This document shows positions 9,790 to 20,812 of a stretch of 64,000 bases of DNA, in pieces. Position 1 is the first letter of the stretch; each line of letters starts with the position of its first letter. The DNA lies in the NCBI GenBank assembly GCA_932521035.1, contig OW051494.1, positions 10,588,001 to 10,652,000 of the forward strand. Direction: 5' to 3'. The notes under the pieces are model-generated. The model saw nothing but the letters and a program-made list of their open reading frames with translations. It did no database searches and was not told the origin of the DNA. The position numbers were made by a program, and so were the translations under genes. The DNA comes from Oscheius dolichura (Eukaryota > Nematoda > Chromadorea > Rhabditida > Rhabditidae).

Positions 9790-11532
9790 ATGACCATCTC
9801 CTATGGTGGGAATTTCCTCCAGCTTCTCTGCCGTTGGAAGGCTTCCATCTGGCGGACCGTCTGGAAGGAACTGATCATCTATATTTGCCTCTATTACTTG
9901 ATTAGAATATTCTACCTGCTGGGAATTAATTTAATAGCTCATGGGGATGATGCCAATAAACTACGGTAGCTTTTCCCAAAGTTTTAACCCTTAAAATCCA
10001 GATTGAGCTTCGAGGCGCTTTGCCGGACCTTTGACGGTTACTGTAAGCTGATCCCCCTAACTTTCCTCCTCGGTTTCTATGTTTCCAATGTCGTCAACCG
10101 GTGGTGGCATCAATTTGAGTCGCTGGTCTGGCCGGAGGATATAATCTCTCATGTTTGTGCCACAATAAAGGGACAGGATGAGAAGAGCCAAAAGAGACGG
10201 CACCAGATTGCTCGCTATGTGAATCTATCAGCCGCCCTGGCTTGGAGAGATATTTCCCAGAAAATAAGACTCCGTTTTCCCACGATGAACAGTATGGTAC
10301 AATCTGGACTTCTAACACAACATGAACATCAAATGCTGGAAGATATTCATGTAAGTTAGCCGGCAAAAATGCTCCAAAAAGTCTAAAAATTAAAAGCAAA
10401 AAAAAGCAAAAAGATTTGCACGAAGTGGGATTTGAACCCACGCCTTCTTACGAAGACCAGAAGACCCGAACCCGCTGCCTCGCGGTAAGCTCGTCGCTTG
10501 AGTCTGGCGCCTTAGACCACTCGGCCATCCGTGCATGTTTAACCGGATCAGAAAAACTGTAAACAAGGCGCGCTGCTCAGTTCAGTGACGTAATTAGTGG
10601 ATTTCAGGGCAGTTGTGAGAGTCTCCGATGGCAGACACCTCTCTATTGGGCTGGGCAGCTTATGGGGATTGAGGAAGAGGTAAAAATACCCATTTTTCTG
10701 GGTTAATTCCCATTTTTCTAGGAAAACAAGCCGGTGACGTCGATGCTCAGCGTCTATGCCAATGAACTCAACCGCTACCGTAATTCTCTCCGAAAATTGT
10801 ATACCCACGATTGGGTAAGAGTCTTCCAGGCCTTTAAAATTATCCAAAAATCCTAGGTTTGCGTTCCATTGGTCTATACTCAGGTCGCCACGCTCGCCAC
10901 CTATGCCTTCTTCTTTTTTGCCCTCTTTGGACGGTTTTTTTGCTTTTTAATGGGGAAAAGAGCCACATTTAGACAGCCACTGAGTCCTGACATGATCAGC
11001 GGAAAAGAGTTCGACACTTACGTGCCGGTATTCCTAATTGTACAGTATCTCTTCTTCGTTGGATGGTACAAAGTCGGACTGGACCTTATGAGGCCTTTCG
11101 GGCTGGATGATGAGTAAGAAACGAGCATTTTTTGGGTTAAAATGGGTATTTTCCAGCGATTTTGAGCTGAATTACATTCTGGACAGGAATATCCTGACCT
11201 CCTTCACGATGACATCGAGATTGGCCGTTTCGCCCCCTCGTGAGTCAATTTTCCAGATTTAGGACCCGCCAAACGGCCATTTTGAATAAAATTGAATTTC
11301 AGCACCGTTTGAAGACGATATCTTTTGGAAAAACCGCGAAGGACGGGTCGAAAAACTGCCACATTCGATCCACAGCAGGAAGTTGAAAGAACACCGGCCC
11401 AGACTCCATGCCTATGTGAATATTGAAAAGGAAAAGGAAGGCAAGGGCTGTACGGAAGGAAGTAAGAAGAAAAAGTTAGTTTTAGCCGTATATTTTCCAA
11501 ATGTAAACTATTTCAGGCATATCAACTGGTAA
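9790..11532 (+). CDS. Bestrophin-family chloride channel, copy C (405 aa, 8 exons)
   Basis: Exons 9790-9965, 10002-10350, 10608-10679, 10722-10814, 10857-11113, 11157-11239, 11303-11474 and 11517-11532 give 406 codons with phases identical to copies A and B. It is the most compact copy, with mostly minimal introns. It shows the gate helix [45 protein letters not shown], and [19 protein letters not shown] with a full acidic clasp. The sequence differs clearly from A and B (for example the neck segment [10 protein letters not shown]), so this is the older branch of the cluster. A tRNA-Leu sits antisense in intron 2. A polyadenylation signal AATAAA follows at about 11565. Confidence 0.94.
10418..10534 (-). 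tRNA. tRNA-Leu(CAA) with an intron
   Basis: On the minus strand the sequence starts GCACGGATGGCCGAGTGG and ends with a TTCAAATCC T-loop and an acceptor strand TTCGTGC that pairs with GCACGGA over seven positions. The anticodon stem is CCAGA/TCTGG with loop CTCAAG, giving anticodon CAA. An insertion of about 33 bases just after the anticodon is the tRNA intron, as known for tRNA-Leu(CAA) in animals. A long variable arm, typical of class II tRNAs, is present. It lies antisense in intron 2 of bestrophin C. Confidence 0.95.
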
Positions 11533-11894
11533 TCGACGCCCGCCCAAAAATAACTGTACCTTGTACAATAAATTGTTTTTTTTTTACCCGGGAAGCTGTA
11601 AATTTAGCTCTGACTGAACTTTTGCGACGGACTTTTTAATGAAGAAATGATGGTATTTTTCTTGACCCGGTGACAGGTGAAAGGTAAATAATTGAAGAAG
11701 AATTAATCAACAAAGAACTTTATCGCAATATCACCGGGAATTATAAATGTGGTACGAGGAAAGAGAAGAAGGAAGGCTAGCGACCAAATCTGAAATCAAC
11801 ATTTCTTTTTTTAAAAAGGGGATTGGGTATCCAAAAGCATGACACATACTTTTCTAACTTCCATGACACTGTATATTTTATTTCCCCCTATTGG

Positions 11895-12081
11895 GGGAGG
11901 GCCGTTCCCAGCAGCAGTGCAACGCTGGGCCGACCCATGAAGAGGAGCTAGCAAGCCAGCTACCACTTCAGGTCTCAAAAATCGGTTAACCTTGTATACC
12001 ACAATAGCGGTATATATCGAAGGTTAATTCGATAAGAACGATTACTACACTTTGATCTTAGCCATAAGGCCGAGAAGCGAT
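11895..12081 (-). ncRNA. U2-like snRNA, copy 3
   Basis: This is the same minus-strand U2 sequence as copy 2, including the GUAGUA-AUCGUUCU variant, the Sm-type site and the terminal stem-loop. It lies about 360 bases downstream of bestrophin C. A PSE-like block (12120-12140, one base inserted relative to copies 1 and 2) precedes it at the same 38-base distance. Confidence 0.87.
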
Positions 12082-12119
12082 ACTCCTGCTAGCAGGCGCC
12101 GTCAAGCCATTTCGCCCTG

Positions 12120-12140
12120 CAGCCGAGATTCTACGGGTGC
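12120..12140 (-). promoter_or_regulatory. Putative PSE of U2 copy 3
   Basis: The minus-strand block GCACCCGTAGAATCTCGGC lies 38 bases upstream of the U2 start, as in the other copies. Function is inferred from position. Confidence 0.55.
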
Positions 12141-13918
12141 GGCGCGGGCGTGCTTGGCATCGCACTGAATAAGAAAACGAACCTCAATCTTCCTGCATCA
12201 TTCATAAAGTCTACTAACTGGTTGATGGCTTCTATCTTCTTCTCTTTACTCATACTGTAAAATAGTCACCATTTTATAATTAAAAGAAGTTCCTTACAAT
12301 GGTAGACTCCGGTAATATCGTCCTGGTCGCTGTTCCATATAATCCAGTATATTTCCATTCCTTCTATAGCCTAGGCAGCTAAAATTGGACTTTTAGCTAT
12401 GGATAAATTTAGAAATCTCACCTGGAAATTGATAAAACTAACAGAAAAAAGGAAATGGCTCGGAGCATGTGGGGAGAGAGCTCTGTAAGTAAAGTGGAAT
12501 ATCCATGGGGCGGGGAAAAGAACAGGTTATAATACTGGGTAATAGAATATGTAATCTGTATAAGGACAGGAAGTGATATAGACGTGAATCGACGTGAACT
12601 GGCGTCATCTTTCAATTTCAGATGCGGGTAAATTATACAGCCGCAAATCGTTGGCCTTTGAAAATCACTTCCTCTTGCTTCCGGGTCATTGAACAAAGAA
12701 GGGCTCTTCCCATGCAAAAATAAGAGGTTAACCAGGAGATATTGATGTCAGTGGAAAAAGCAGAAAATTCTGAACAAGATGGCTGTGATGATTTAATAAA
12801 AATGAGACTAAATTAGTTCCAAATACCCAGAAGATCCCCGCGGTGTGAGCGGCCCATATCCAACCGAAGGTTCTGGCAACGAATCGAATGACTTCGCCCG
12901 AACTTCTCCACTTCTATGGACATCACTTTGGCCTATCATATACCGTTAGAAAGAGCTCGTCGAGCTCTATCTAGAACTCTATCGATCTCGGCTAGAGAGC
13001 ATGCTATGCACCTATTTCAAAGTCAAATACGATCAAGAAGGTATTTGAATTTTCAAAATATCCTCTTGGATTCGTTTGGATCCTAGCGGAAAAAGTCCAT
13101 GCGTTTTCTGGGCATACGATATGTCATTCGACAGATCTCGTCATGCTGAAGAAGATGACATTCGTCCCGTAGGCAATTGGTGACCCAAATAGTGGCTAGA
13201 GGCTCGTAAATGGCCTATTTGAGCTGGGTTTCTTGTTTTTCCCACCAAATGGACCCTGGCGAAGAATATCAGATAGATAAATTCATAAAAATGGAACCTG
13301 AATTTTTTGATAAATGTGGTTACTCCATTATAGTGTTTATCGAACTTCAAACCATCTCTAGCTCCACAGCCCTCGTTTTTTTGAGATCAACATGTTTAGC
13401 CATAGCCATAGGTAAACATATTTTGTTTCCGCATCCTCGGCTCTTTTCAAAAATAAGCGAGAGAGAGAGAGAGAGAGGGCGAATGATAAGCTGCCAGAGG
13501 GAGTGCGGCCGCGCAGCCACCAGAATTTATATTTTTATGGAATCTCTCAGCCGCTGTTAGCCAAGAGCGTTGTTTATCCATACCAACATTATTTTCTGTC
13601 CAGGTTCCCAGATTTCATCACAGTGACGCGTCCGAAGCGGAGGCTGCCCCTGCAAGCTCTCTTTACCCAATGTTGCGTAATGTACAACAAACCACCTGCA
13701 CCTTTCGGCCGTTTGTCATCCCTACTTTATCATATCTCTCAAAAAATCTTCTTTTCCATCTTCTAAAAGCTAAAATCTACTGATCCCCCATAATTTCTGC
13801 TTTATCTTATCGCTTTTCCCTTTTAGAAAAGCTAAAGCGAGTTCGAAAGCTTTCCCAATCCCGCGTCAGTATTGCGCCATTTCGGCGGACAATATAGGAT
13901 CATTTTCGATTTCTCATC
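12141..13918. other. Gene-free spacer before the DCN1-like gene
   Basis: No supported gene. It contains an R1 repeat (12850-13305) and a GA dinucleotide run at about 13458-13478. Open frames here are explained by the repeat or by low complexity. The last 60 bases before 13919 could include the 5' untranslated region of the DCN1-like gene. Confidence 0.45.
12850..13305 (+). repeat. Dispersed repeat R1
   Basis: It runs from the CAACCGAAGGTTCTGG head through the TATCATATACCGTTAGAAAG landmark and the AGAGCTCGTCGAGCTCT palindrome to the tail AAAATGGAACCTGAATTTTT. An insertion of unrelated sequence (about 13030-13200) separates the middle from the tail. Confidence 0.7.
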
Positions 13919-14865
13919 ATGTGCAAGATGGACGACACCGCTCTCCGAACCATCTTCAACCTCTATTCAAATGGTATTTTTAATTTTTCGGATCCAGTAG
14001 CCCCTTTCCCCTCTAGATATCAACGATGAGCCGGATTGTGAGCGAATTGGACCCCATGGGCTGCTCCACCTGCTGACTGACATGAAATTAGACCCTATGG
14101 ATCGACGAGTCCTGCTCCTGGCCTGTAAACTCAAAGCCGAGACCCAGTGCGAATTTTCGTGGCAGGAGTGGAAAGAAGGCCTCAGCAATCAGCGGTTGGT
14201 TGTTTATAGCCGAGATTAGGCCGCCTTTCTGTTATTTGTCGAATGATGCAAGGTGTTTTTGCCTCGAAAAACAGTCATTTGAATATATAAAAATATTTTG
14301 CCTCTGAGGATTGAACACGCGACGTTCTACTGCCATCCCGCGATTGCGCCATTGCAGATATGTCACCCCAGATCGAAAATACTCTTGAATGGATTGGAAA
14401 ATATGCGCAAATTTCAGCCTCAAATCGGTCAAGGATATCCGCTCTATGTTGGACAACATGGACGCTAATCTGACCAGTTTTGCCACTTTCAAAGAAGTCT
14501 ACAATTTTGTCTTCGACTATGGGAAGCAAGCCGGCCAGAAACACATGCTCCTGGATTATGCTATTCAGTATTGGAGGATACTGTTCAAGGATACGGTAGG
14601 ATAGTTCCCATTCCCCCCATTAATAGACTGTTTAGTTCGTTTTGATTGACCTGTGGGAAGAATTCCTCCAAAAGGAGCAGATCAGGGGAATTGCAAAAGA
14701 CACCTGGGTCCTGCTCCTCGACTTCTGCTTCAGCGTCAAGCCAGGTAGAGACCAATTGGCTCATATAATAAAGCCCTATATCCAGATCTTTCGGATTATG
14801 ATGACGATGGGTCCTGGCCTGTTCTTCTCGATCAATTCGTCGAGTTCGTCAGCAGTAAGAAGTGA
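13919..14865 (+). CDS. dcn-1: DCN1-like (DCUN1D) neddylation factor (199 aa, 5 exons)
   Basis: Exons 13919-13973, 14017-14194, 14418-14595, 14636-14744 and 14786-14865 give 200 codons in phase. DCN1 proteins are scaffold-type E3 factors that bind the cullin WHB region and the N-acetylated E2 Ubc12 to promote NEDD8 transfer to cullins. The potentiating-neddylation domain is recognisable: [19 protein letters not shown], then [18 protein letters not shown], the [19 protein letters not shown] helix, [10 protein letters not shown], and the C-terminal [13 protein letters not shown], the family's most conserved patch. No UBA domain precedes it. The family often has 230-260 residues, so an upstream exon may be missing. 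A polyadenylation signal AATAAA follows at about 14964. Confidence 0.9.
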
Positions 14866-14995
14866 AGAAATCTCTCAAAAATACGGTGCTCTCCCTTTCC
14901 CAGTTGTCATTCCCTTCTCAGTATCGACATATTCACGTTTTCTTGTAGTTTTCTCAATATAGGCAATAAATCAGTATTAAAAGGACCCTCACCAT

Positions 14996-15510
14996 ATCCG
15001 TTTGTTAAAAAGAGATGATCTCAATAAAAAGGGTGAGTTGGGGAGAGCCTACAAAAAGGGAATAATAAGGAAGACCCCCAAGGACACAAAAAAAGAGAAC
15101 AATACTGGTTCAGTTAAAATATAAGCAAATCACGGCTACCGGTTAGGATCGACAACTCTCAGTCTTTTACTTTGATTTTTCCTTTTTATTTATAATCTAC
15201 GAGGGGGGCTGCCGCCCCCCTCGACCCACCGCCCAGGCCCGTCATATCAGTATGCTCCTATTCATGGGAAGAAGCCAATGCCTTCATTTTTTTCCCAGAG
15301 TCCTATTTTCCATGGCTGAACATAATTCATTGCCGAAAATAGCAGAGAAAGGGCAATATCCAAAAAGATAGCCGTGATTTGGTTATATTTTAACTGAACC
15401 AATATTGTTCTCTTTTTGTTGTGTCCTTTGGGGTTTTCCTTATTGTTCCCTTTTTGTAGGCTCTCCCAAATCACCCTTTTTATTGAGATTCCTCTTTTTA
15501 ACAAACGGAT
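14996..15510. repeat. Fold-back element with about 145-bp inverted arms
   Basis: The arms at about 14996-15140 and 15369-15510 are near-perfect inverted copies (for example CCGTTTGTTAAAAAGAG against its complement, and GAGAACAAT near the inner ends). The loop has a GC-rich hairpin near 15203-15225 (GGGGGGCTGCCGCCCCCC). No transposase frame is present, so this looks like a non-autonomous fold-back or MITE-type insertion right after the 3' end of the DCN1-like gene. Confidence 0.75.
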
Positions 15511-16154
15511 TGTTTGCTTTTTGTTGATACTCGGTAGAATATCATGGACCTTAAAGCTTGCGCCACGAAAATAAGAGACACAACAAAAAAAACTGTAGGG
15601 TTCAACGAAGCTACGAATGGAAGCATTTACGGCTCTACAGTCCAACTGCTAGAAAAAATGGGCTCTTCAAAAAATAAGAAAGCCACGGCGAGGGAGCGCC
15701 GCTGCTGCTTGATGGGCAAAATTTGCTGGCCATTTAAAAAAAAAGTGAATACAACGTTCGATCGGGCTCAAAGAGCTGATGAAAATCATCTATCAAACTT
15801 TTGTTTTCCGTGGAAATCATCCATTTTCCAAAAATTGTCCATTGGCCAAATGGCGCAGTGGGTTTGGGCAAAACAAGATAGAACGAAGTATAAAAGATTG
15901 ACGCCGAGCGGGATCGAACTCTCGACCTATTGAGCCGTAATTTCAATACGCACTGCATGTGGGTATTCAGTTTTTTTCGGAATTTCACATGGAATTATTT
16001 TTTGGTTTGGTTTATCAGATCGGCCACACGGTGATCTAGGGCTCGATTTAAAGGACGCTTACCGTATTTAAAGGAGGCATACAGGTTTTACATAAAAACG
16101 CTTTTTATTAAAATTACAAACTTCAAATTAACTTATTAGGAGATCTTGAGATTA
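15511..16154. other. Gene-free stretch with tRNA-derived sequence
   Basis: Between the fold-back element and the GPCR 3' end no gene is supported. Around 15841-15935 it contains TGGCCAAATGGCGCAGTGGG, an A-box-like segment also present in the loop of the fold-back element at 28.6 kb, followed by a B-box-like segment on the other strand. This suggests scrambled tRNA-derived (SINE-like) sequence. A minus-strand polyadenylation signal for the GPCR lies at about 16105-16110. Confidence 0.4.
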
Positions 16155-18751
16155 TCACATGTTGTGCTCTTCCTGAATCGGTTTCAGCACCTATAATCGG
16201 TTTTTTTTCTCCATTTTCGAGTCTGCCAACTTACCCTGATAACTGAAGCTTCGGTCTTGGAGTACTGTACTTTCGGCTGTCCGCGGATTGATTTCAGGAG
16301 GATTTCTTTGAAGGAGGGATTCAGCCAGGCGTATAAAACCGGGTTAATAACGTTATTGGTGATGGAAATTCTGAAAATTGGAATTCAGATGGATTCTTCA
16401 TGGATTTTTCGACTTACAGGTGAGCAATCATGGATACAAAATAAGTGTGGTCCAATTTTTCCGCGATAAAAAATTCCTCATCGTATTCAATGATCAGAGT
16501 GAAGAGATTATGCGGGAGCCAGGTGAAACCGAAGATCAGAACCATGGAGGCCAGGATCCGGGTGGTTCGTCTCTGCTGGGCGATGACAGTCGACCGCTGC
16601 TTGTTCTCGTAGCTCTCGCTTGGGTCATCATCCTAAAAATGGAATTTTATTGGAGCGCGGTTACTTTTCTTACTAGGGAAGAGTTCCCATTGAGAGCCTG
16701 ATGCTCTAGAAGTTGACTTCTTTCCGTTAATTTGCGGATTTTCTCATTGGCTCTGAAAAAAGTGGAGTTTCTATGAGAAATTCGGATCCGGGATCGTGCC
16801 AGCAAGGCGCATCTTCTTTGGAAGCGTTGCGGTTTTTCAATGCAAACGGCCTATAGTTTTCAGTATACCGTAATTACCCCATTTGAGCTATTGCACCGAA
16901 AAAGCGCAAAGGTAGCGCGCCTTCCCCCAATTCGGTCCAGTAAAGCGCATTTCACGTGCCAACTGTGCGTTTTTTTCGTGCAATTGTCCCAAAATACTAG
17001 TTACAGTATGCCAACGATTATAATCCTCCTGCACCGAAAAAGCGTAAAGTTGGCATGCCTCCCCCGGAAATGCGCCTTACTGGCGCGAATCTGATGCACA
17101 GTCTTTTCTTCTACTTACAGTAATCTATTCAGAACCCTTACCTGAGTCTCAATTTCGAGAAAATGGAATAATAACAGACTGCCATAATTCCAAAAGGGAC
17201 CAAAAACTGAAGCAAGAGAATTCCCAGGGTGTAGCCTTTCCTAATTGCTGGAGTTGGCCATTTCTCTGTACAGAACTGGAATATCCCTATTTTTAGAGCG
17301 AGAAGGCTCTTTCCACCTGTCCACAGAGGCCGTCAACTTCCGTCATGTGCATATAATACCCGTAGGGGAGGCAGCAGGCGATGGAAGTGATCCAGAGGAC
17401 GATATCCACAAAATAGGCACGTTGAGTGGTCAGAACGTGGTGGTGAGGGTGGGCTACGAGATTGTAACGATCCAAGGCGATGGCGCAGAGGGAAAAGGTC
17501 GAGACAAGGACAGAAGCACCCTGGAAAAGTGGAAATTTGGAAGAAAATCCCCCTATCCAATTGTTTTCCACCCCACCTAATCCCCCCTCTTATTTTTTTA
17601 GATTCCTATCTTCAGCCGGTGTAAGAAAAAAATGCTTGCTTACGTGCCGCTATCCCCCCTCTGGTGTACGTACATGGAATCGAACTCGATTAGAAGCGGA
17701 AAATAGCATCAAAAACCAGTGGGAAAACATTCTTCAAAGACTAGAGTGCACCCTTTTTGTACTTAACAAACACTGCAGCCACAAAAGCCTCCTGGAATGG
17801 TCCTGGAGGAATTTGGCGCCCTAGACTACCGGCAGCCTTTTGGGAGACGTTTAAAGGAGGCCATTGGCTTTATTGATGTCTAGACTGCCCGTAGAGTCTT
17901 CCTAAAGCTTCCTTGGGTACGGTAATAGGTTAGAAGTGAAAGGAAACGGATTAGACTCTGGAAATCTTCCTAGAAGCAGCTAGCAGCCCGCGGAATCTGC
18001 TCTCTTTCGGTTCAAACCTGATGGTTGAGTTTTTACTATAAAGTTTAGTCCACATCCAACAAAAAGTAACCGCGCTTCAAGGCCTATCGTCCAAAAATGA
18101 AGTTCAAGAACACTTGGCCCCAAAATTATCATTGGTCGGCCGACTAGAGTGGCAAACCAGATTCAAGGCGCATTTTGGGGGAAGCGTGCAGCTTTTGCGC
18201 TTTTTCGGCGCAATAGGCTTATTCTATTTGATGTAGTGTAATTGGTATATTGGGGATATTGCACCGGAAAAGCGCAAAGCAACGCAAACGCTTCCCCTTT
18301 ACTGGCCCGGATACCTGGTTTCCCGCCCTGGTCCCAACGCGCGCCCTTTCAAAATTGGCCATGGCTACCGTAAGAATAATGCTAACCTGAACTAGAGGTA
18401 TCAGCTGGCATACAGTAGCCGGGAAGAACCAGGTCTTATAGATATTAGTGATCGGTGTGATGGAGAGGGAAGTCAGGCACATTAGGACATCTCCGACGGC
18501 TAGATTCATAATGAAGATGTTCTGTACCGTTTGGAGGTGTTTGTTGCTAATTGTCAGCCATCTATAACCATATTTTTGTATTTAAAAAAGAGGGAAACTG
18601 ACAGAATGGCGCAATTTCCCAACAGTCCGAGGAGGAAGATGTTAACATAGAGGAAACCGAAAAGAATCTTGGTCAGGGGCTCATTGGTCAGGTCCGGGAA
18701 GACATCCGCGAAGTAGACACAGCCCTCAGTGACCTCTATGGACTTCTCCAT
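16155..18751 (-). CDS. Neuropeptide Y/F-type G-protein-coupled receptor (370 aa, 8 exons)
   Basis: Minus-strand exons 18603-18751, 18387-18546, 17317-17520, 17142-17275, 16674-16752, 16418-16632, 16235-16370 and 16155-16190 give 371 codons in phase. It is a plasma-membrane rhodopsin-class receptor for peptides. Seen here: TM1 with GLLGN; LQTVQNIFIMNLAVGDVLMC (TM2) and PITNIYKTW; TM3 with SLCAIALDRY (the DRY motif); an extracellular loop 2 Cys in FCTEKWP; TM5 with LLQFLVPFG; TM6 FGFTWLPHNLF; and TM7 NVINPVLYAWLNPSFKE (NPxxY). This pattern is that of the nematode NPR receptors related to NPY/NPF receptors; which npr gene I cannot say. The exon 1-2 junction leaves TM1 about five residues short, so that donor (GTCAGT) is uncertain. 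Introns 2 and 4 contain R2 repeats. Confidence 0.9.
16877..17095. repeat. Dispersed repeat R2 in a GPCR intron
   Basis: Segments GAGCTATTGCACCGAAAAAG, GCGCATTTC and an inverted TTTTTTCGTGCAATTGTCCC are arranged as in the copies at 18175 and 50308. It is partly palindromic and non-coding. Confidence 0.65.
18175..18335. repeat. Dispersed repeat R2 in a GPCR intron
   Basis: It contains GCGCTTTTTCGGCGCAATAG and its partner ATTGCACCGGAAAAGCGCAA in inverted order, plus the shared AATTGGTATATTGGG segment. Confidence 0.6.
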
Positions 18752-20724
18752 GGAAAAAGGTCCTGAAACGATAGTTTTTTTATGGAAAGAAGAGAGATCC
18801 GCCTGGTGCGGTGAATAACAGTGACGTTTTCCCGGAAAAAGAGAATAAGAGAAGAAAATTAACTGTTTTCTGGCTTTCTCGGCTTTATAAGATCACAGGC
18901 GGGCAAAAACAAATTACTGTACATTGAATTTAGTCGCGGTACACAATTAATTTTCGAGCTCTTTCAGGCTACTTGAACGAACGTCAATTGAATCTCTGAC
19001 TGGGCATAACGTTTCGTTTTTTTTCTAAAAGAGAGAAAAACAAATGGAATTAGGAAATATGGTAAGTTGTTCTATGATAAAGGGGAAAATAAACTAGTAG
19101 TAAAATGAGAATATTCAGGGGAATAAGACAAGAGGTCTTACAGGGCGGGCCAGGTAAGGACGCGGGCTTAGAGCTTCTTTTTTGGTGTGCAGAACTGGGA
19201 AAGAAGGGAATCCAAGTGGTTTCGGGACTCTATAGAGCAGACCAGAATCCAAAAATTGAGGAAATTGTGGAAGAAAGCCGGGAAAGTCGAGAGGAGGCAC
19301 CACAGACTAGGACGTGGGACTACGGTTCGTTTTCTGGGATCCAGGGGCGGTGGATAGTAAAATCCAGGTCATTTTGTAACTTTCCTTGGATTACAGAGGA
19401 CAGAAAATAGTGATCCACTCTTCGGAAAAGCGGAAATAACCCCAAAAAGTGAGAAGATATGTAAAATAGGCTTGGAGATCCGAAGGAGGCGTCCTAGACC
19501 AGAGCGCGGGGTTCCTTTCCCTTATATCGTGTCCAGAAGCAGAGGATAGTCAAATCCAGTCATTTTTGAAGCTTTTTCTAGTTTTGGAGACACAAAACAG
19601 AGCAAATAACTTTCATGATGTGGAAAAATCCTCGAAAAATCAAGAAAATGGGAAGGCTAGGGGGGGCGCGCTTCCGGGTCCCAGACAAGAGCGCGGCCTT
19701 TCTTTCCTCTCTTACGGGCTCAAAATTGCAGAATTCCCGGCCCCACCTCTCTTGTGAGCGTTTTCGGGTCTCTGCCTAACTCTAGAAACAGGCAAAAAAA
19801 CTAGAGATCTCCGGAAACTGTGTGGGCAACATTTCGCGCCCCTATGAGCAATGAAGTCCGAGAGTGGGATTGCAGCAATGTGATCCCCCGGCCAACAACG
19901 TCACATATGATTTTTGAAAAGTTAGGTGACCACTTCTCTTTAGATCACTAGAAAAGGAAGTCAAAACTCATGTGATACTCGAAAAAATGACCTTCAAAAG
20001 ACGATCGAACGTGGTTCCGGGACGGCGGGTGTGTCCGGGCGAATTATCAGAAAGGGAAGCGATTGGGACAAGGAAATTGACATCTAAATGGAATTCTTAG
20101 AAGGTTTTTTCGATTAAAATGGGGAGAACGGCTAGGAAAGCTCGAAAAATGGCCCCTCGGACTCGGATTCTCAAAGGATTCAAAGAGTAATTCAATGATC
20201 CCCGTTTTAGATCCGGACAATGGCCTTTTTAGTGGGGGAAAATGAAGTTCTTTTTTTGCGGGAAGAAAGGAAAAGGTCCTTACACGAAGAGAAAATCAGG
20301 AGGAAATGAAGAAAATAGGCATTAATTCCCATTGATGAGGTAGGCTTACGGCCGCACCCCTTTCCCCCTATTTTCCCTGCTCATTGGTTCGTTTCCCCCC
20401 GGTTTGCTCCAGTCTGTCTCCACACACTGCAAATTGAAAGATTAATTACTGATTCAAAATATGACGTTATGCTAAAAGGGGGGGGATACATTAATCCATG
20501 ACGAGAGGGAGAGACAAAATGGAGAAGGGACTCAATGGAGCGGGAGGGAGGGAGAGTTGGAAACGGATCGGTCACCAGGAGAGAGGAGAAACTGGGTTCC
20601 GGGTTGGACTGGGGGCCTTTTTAGAGACAAAAGAGTTCTTTCCTGGAAAATATAGCTGGTAGAAGTTCTGGAACCTATATTGGAACCCAATTGTAGAGTT
20701 CGTTTCCCGATAGTCCGATCCCCT

Positions 20725-20812
20725 GCGCTCGTAGAGTCTCGGCAAGACGAAGGTATAAAGGCGTCACAACTTTGAATAAACAGGATCCTCCTGCCGAGAC
20801 TTTACGGGTGCA
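20725..20812. repeat. Palindromic element 5 with PSE-like arms
   Basis: The arms GCGCTCGTAGAGTCTCGGCA (20725-20744) and CTGCCGAGACTTTACGGGTG (from 20791) are separated by about 45 bases. The outer flanks GATAGTCCGATCCCCT and its near complement extend the inverted repeat to about 45 bases. Confidence 0.72.

Noticed and set aside
9459-9905. 148-residue frame overlapping the start of bestrophin C
   Set aside because: Out of frame with the real first exon of bestrophin C and without family similarity.
10094-10441. Minus-strand frame starting [12 protein letters not shown]
   Set aside because: It reads out of the tRNA-Leu gene and the antisense of a bestrophin exon.
19105-19410. 101-residue plus-strand frame
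   Set aside because: Purine-rich, inside loosely repeated sequence, no domain, no splice or start context.
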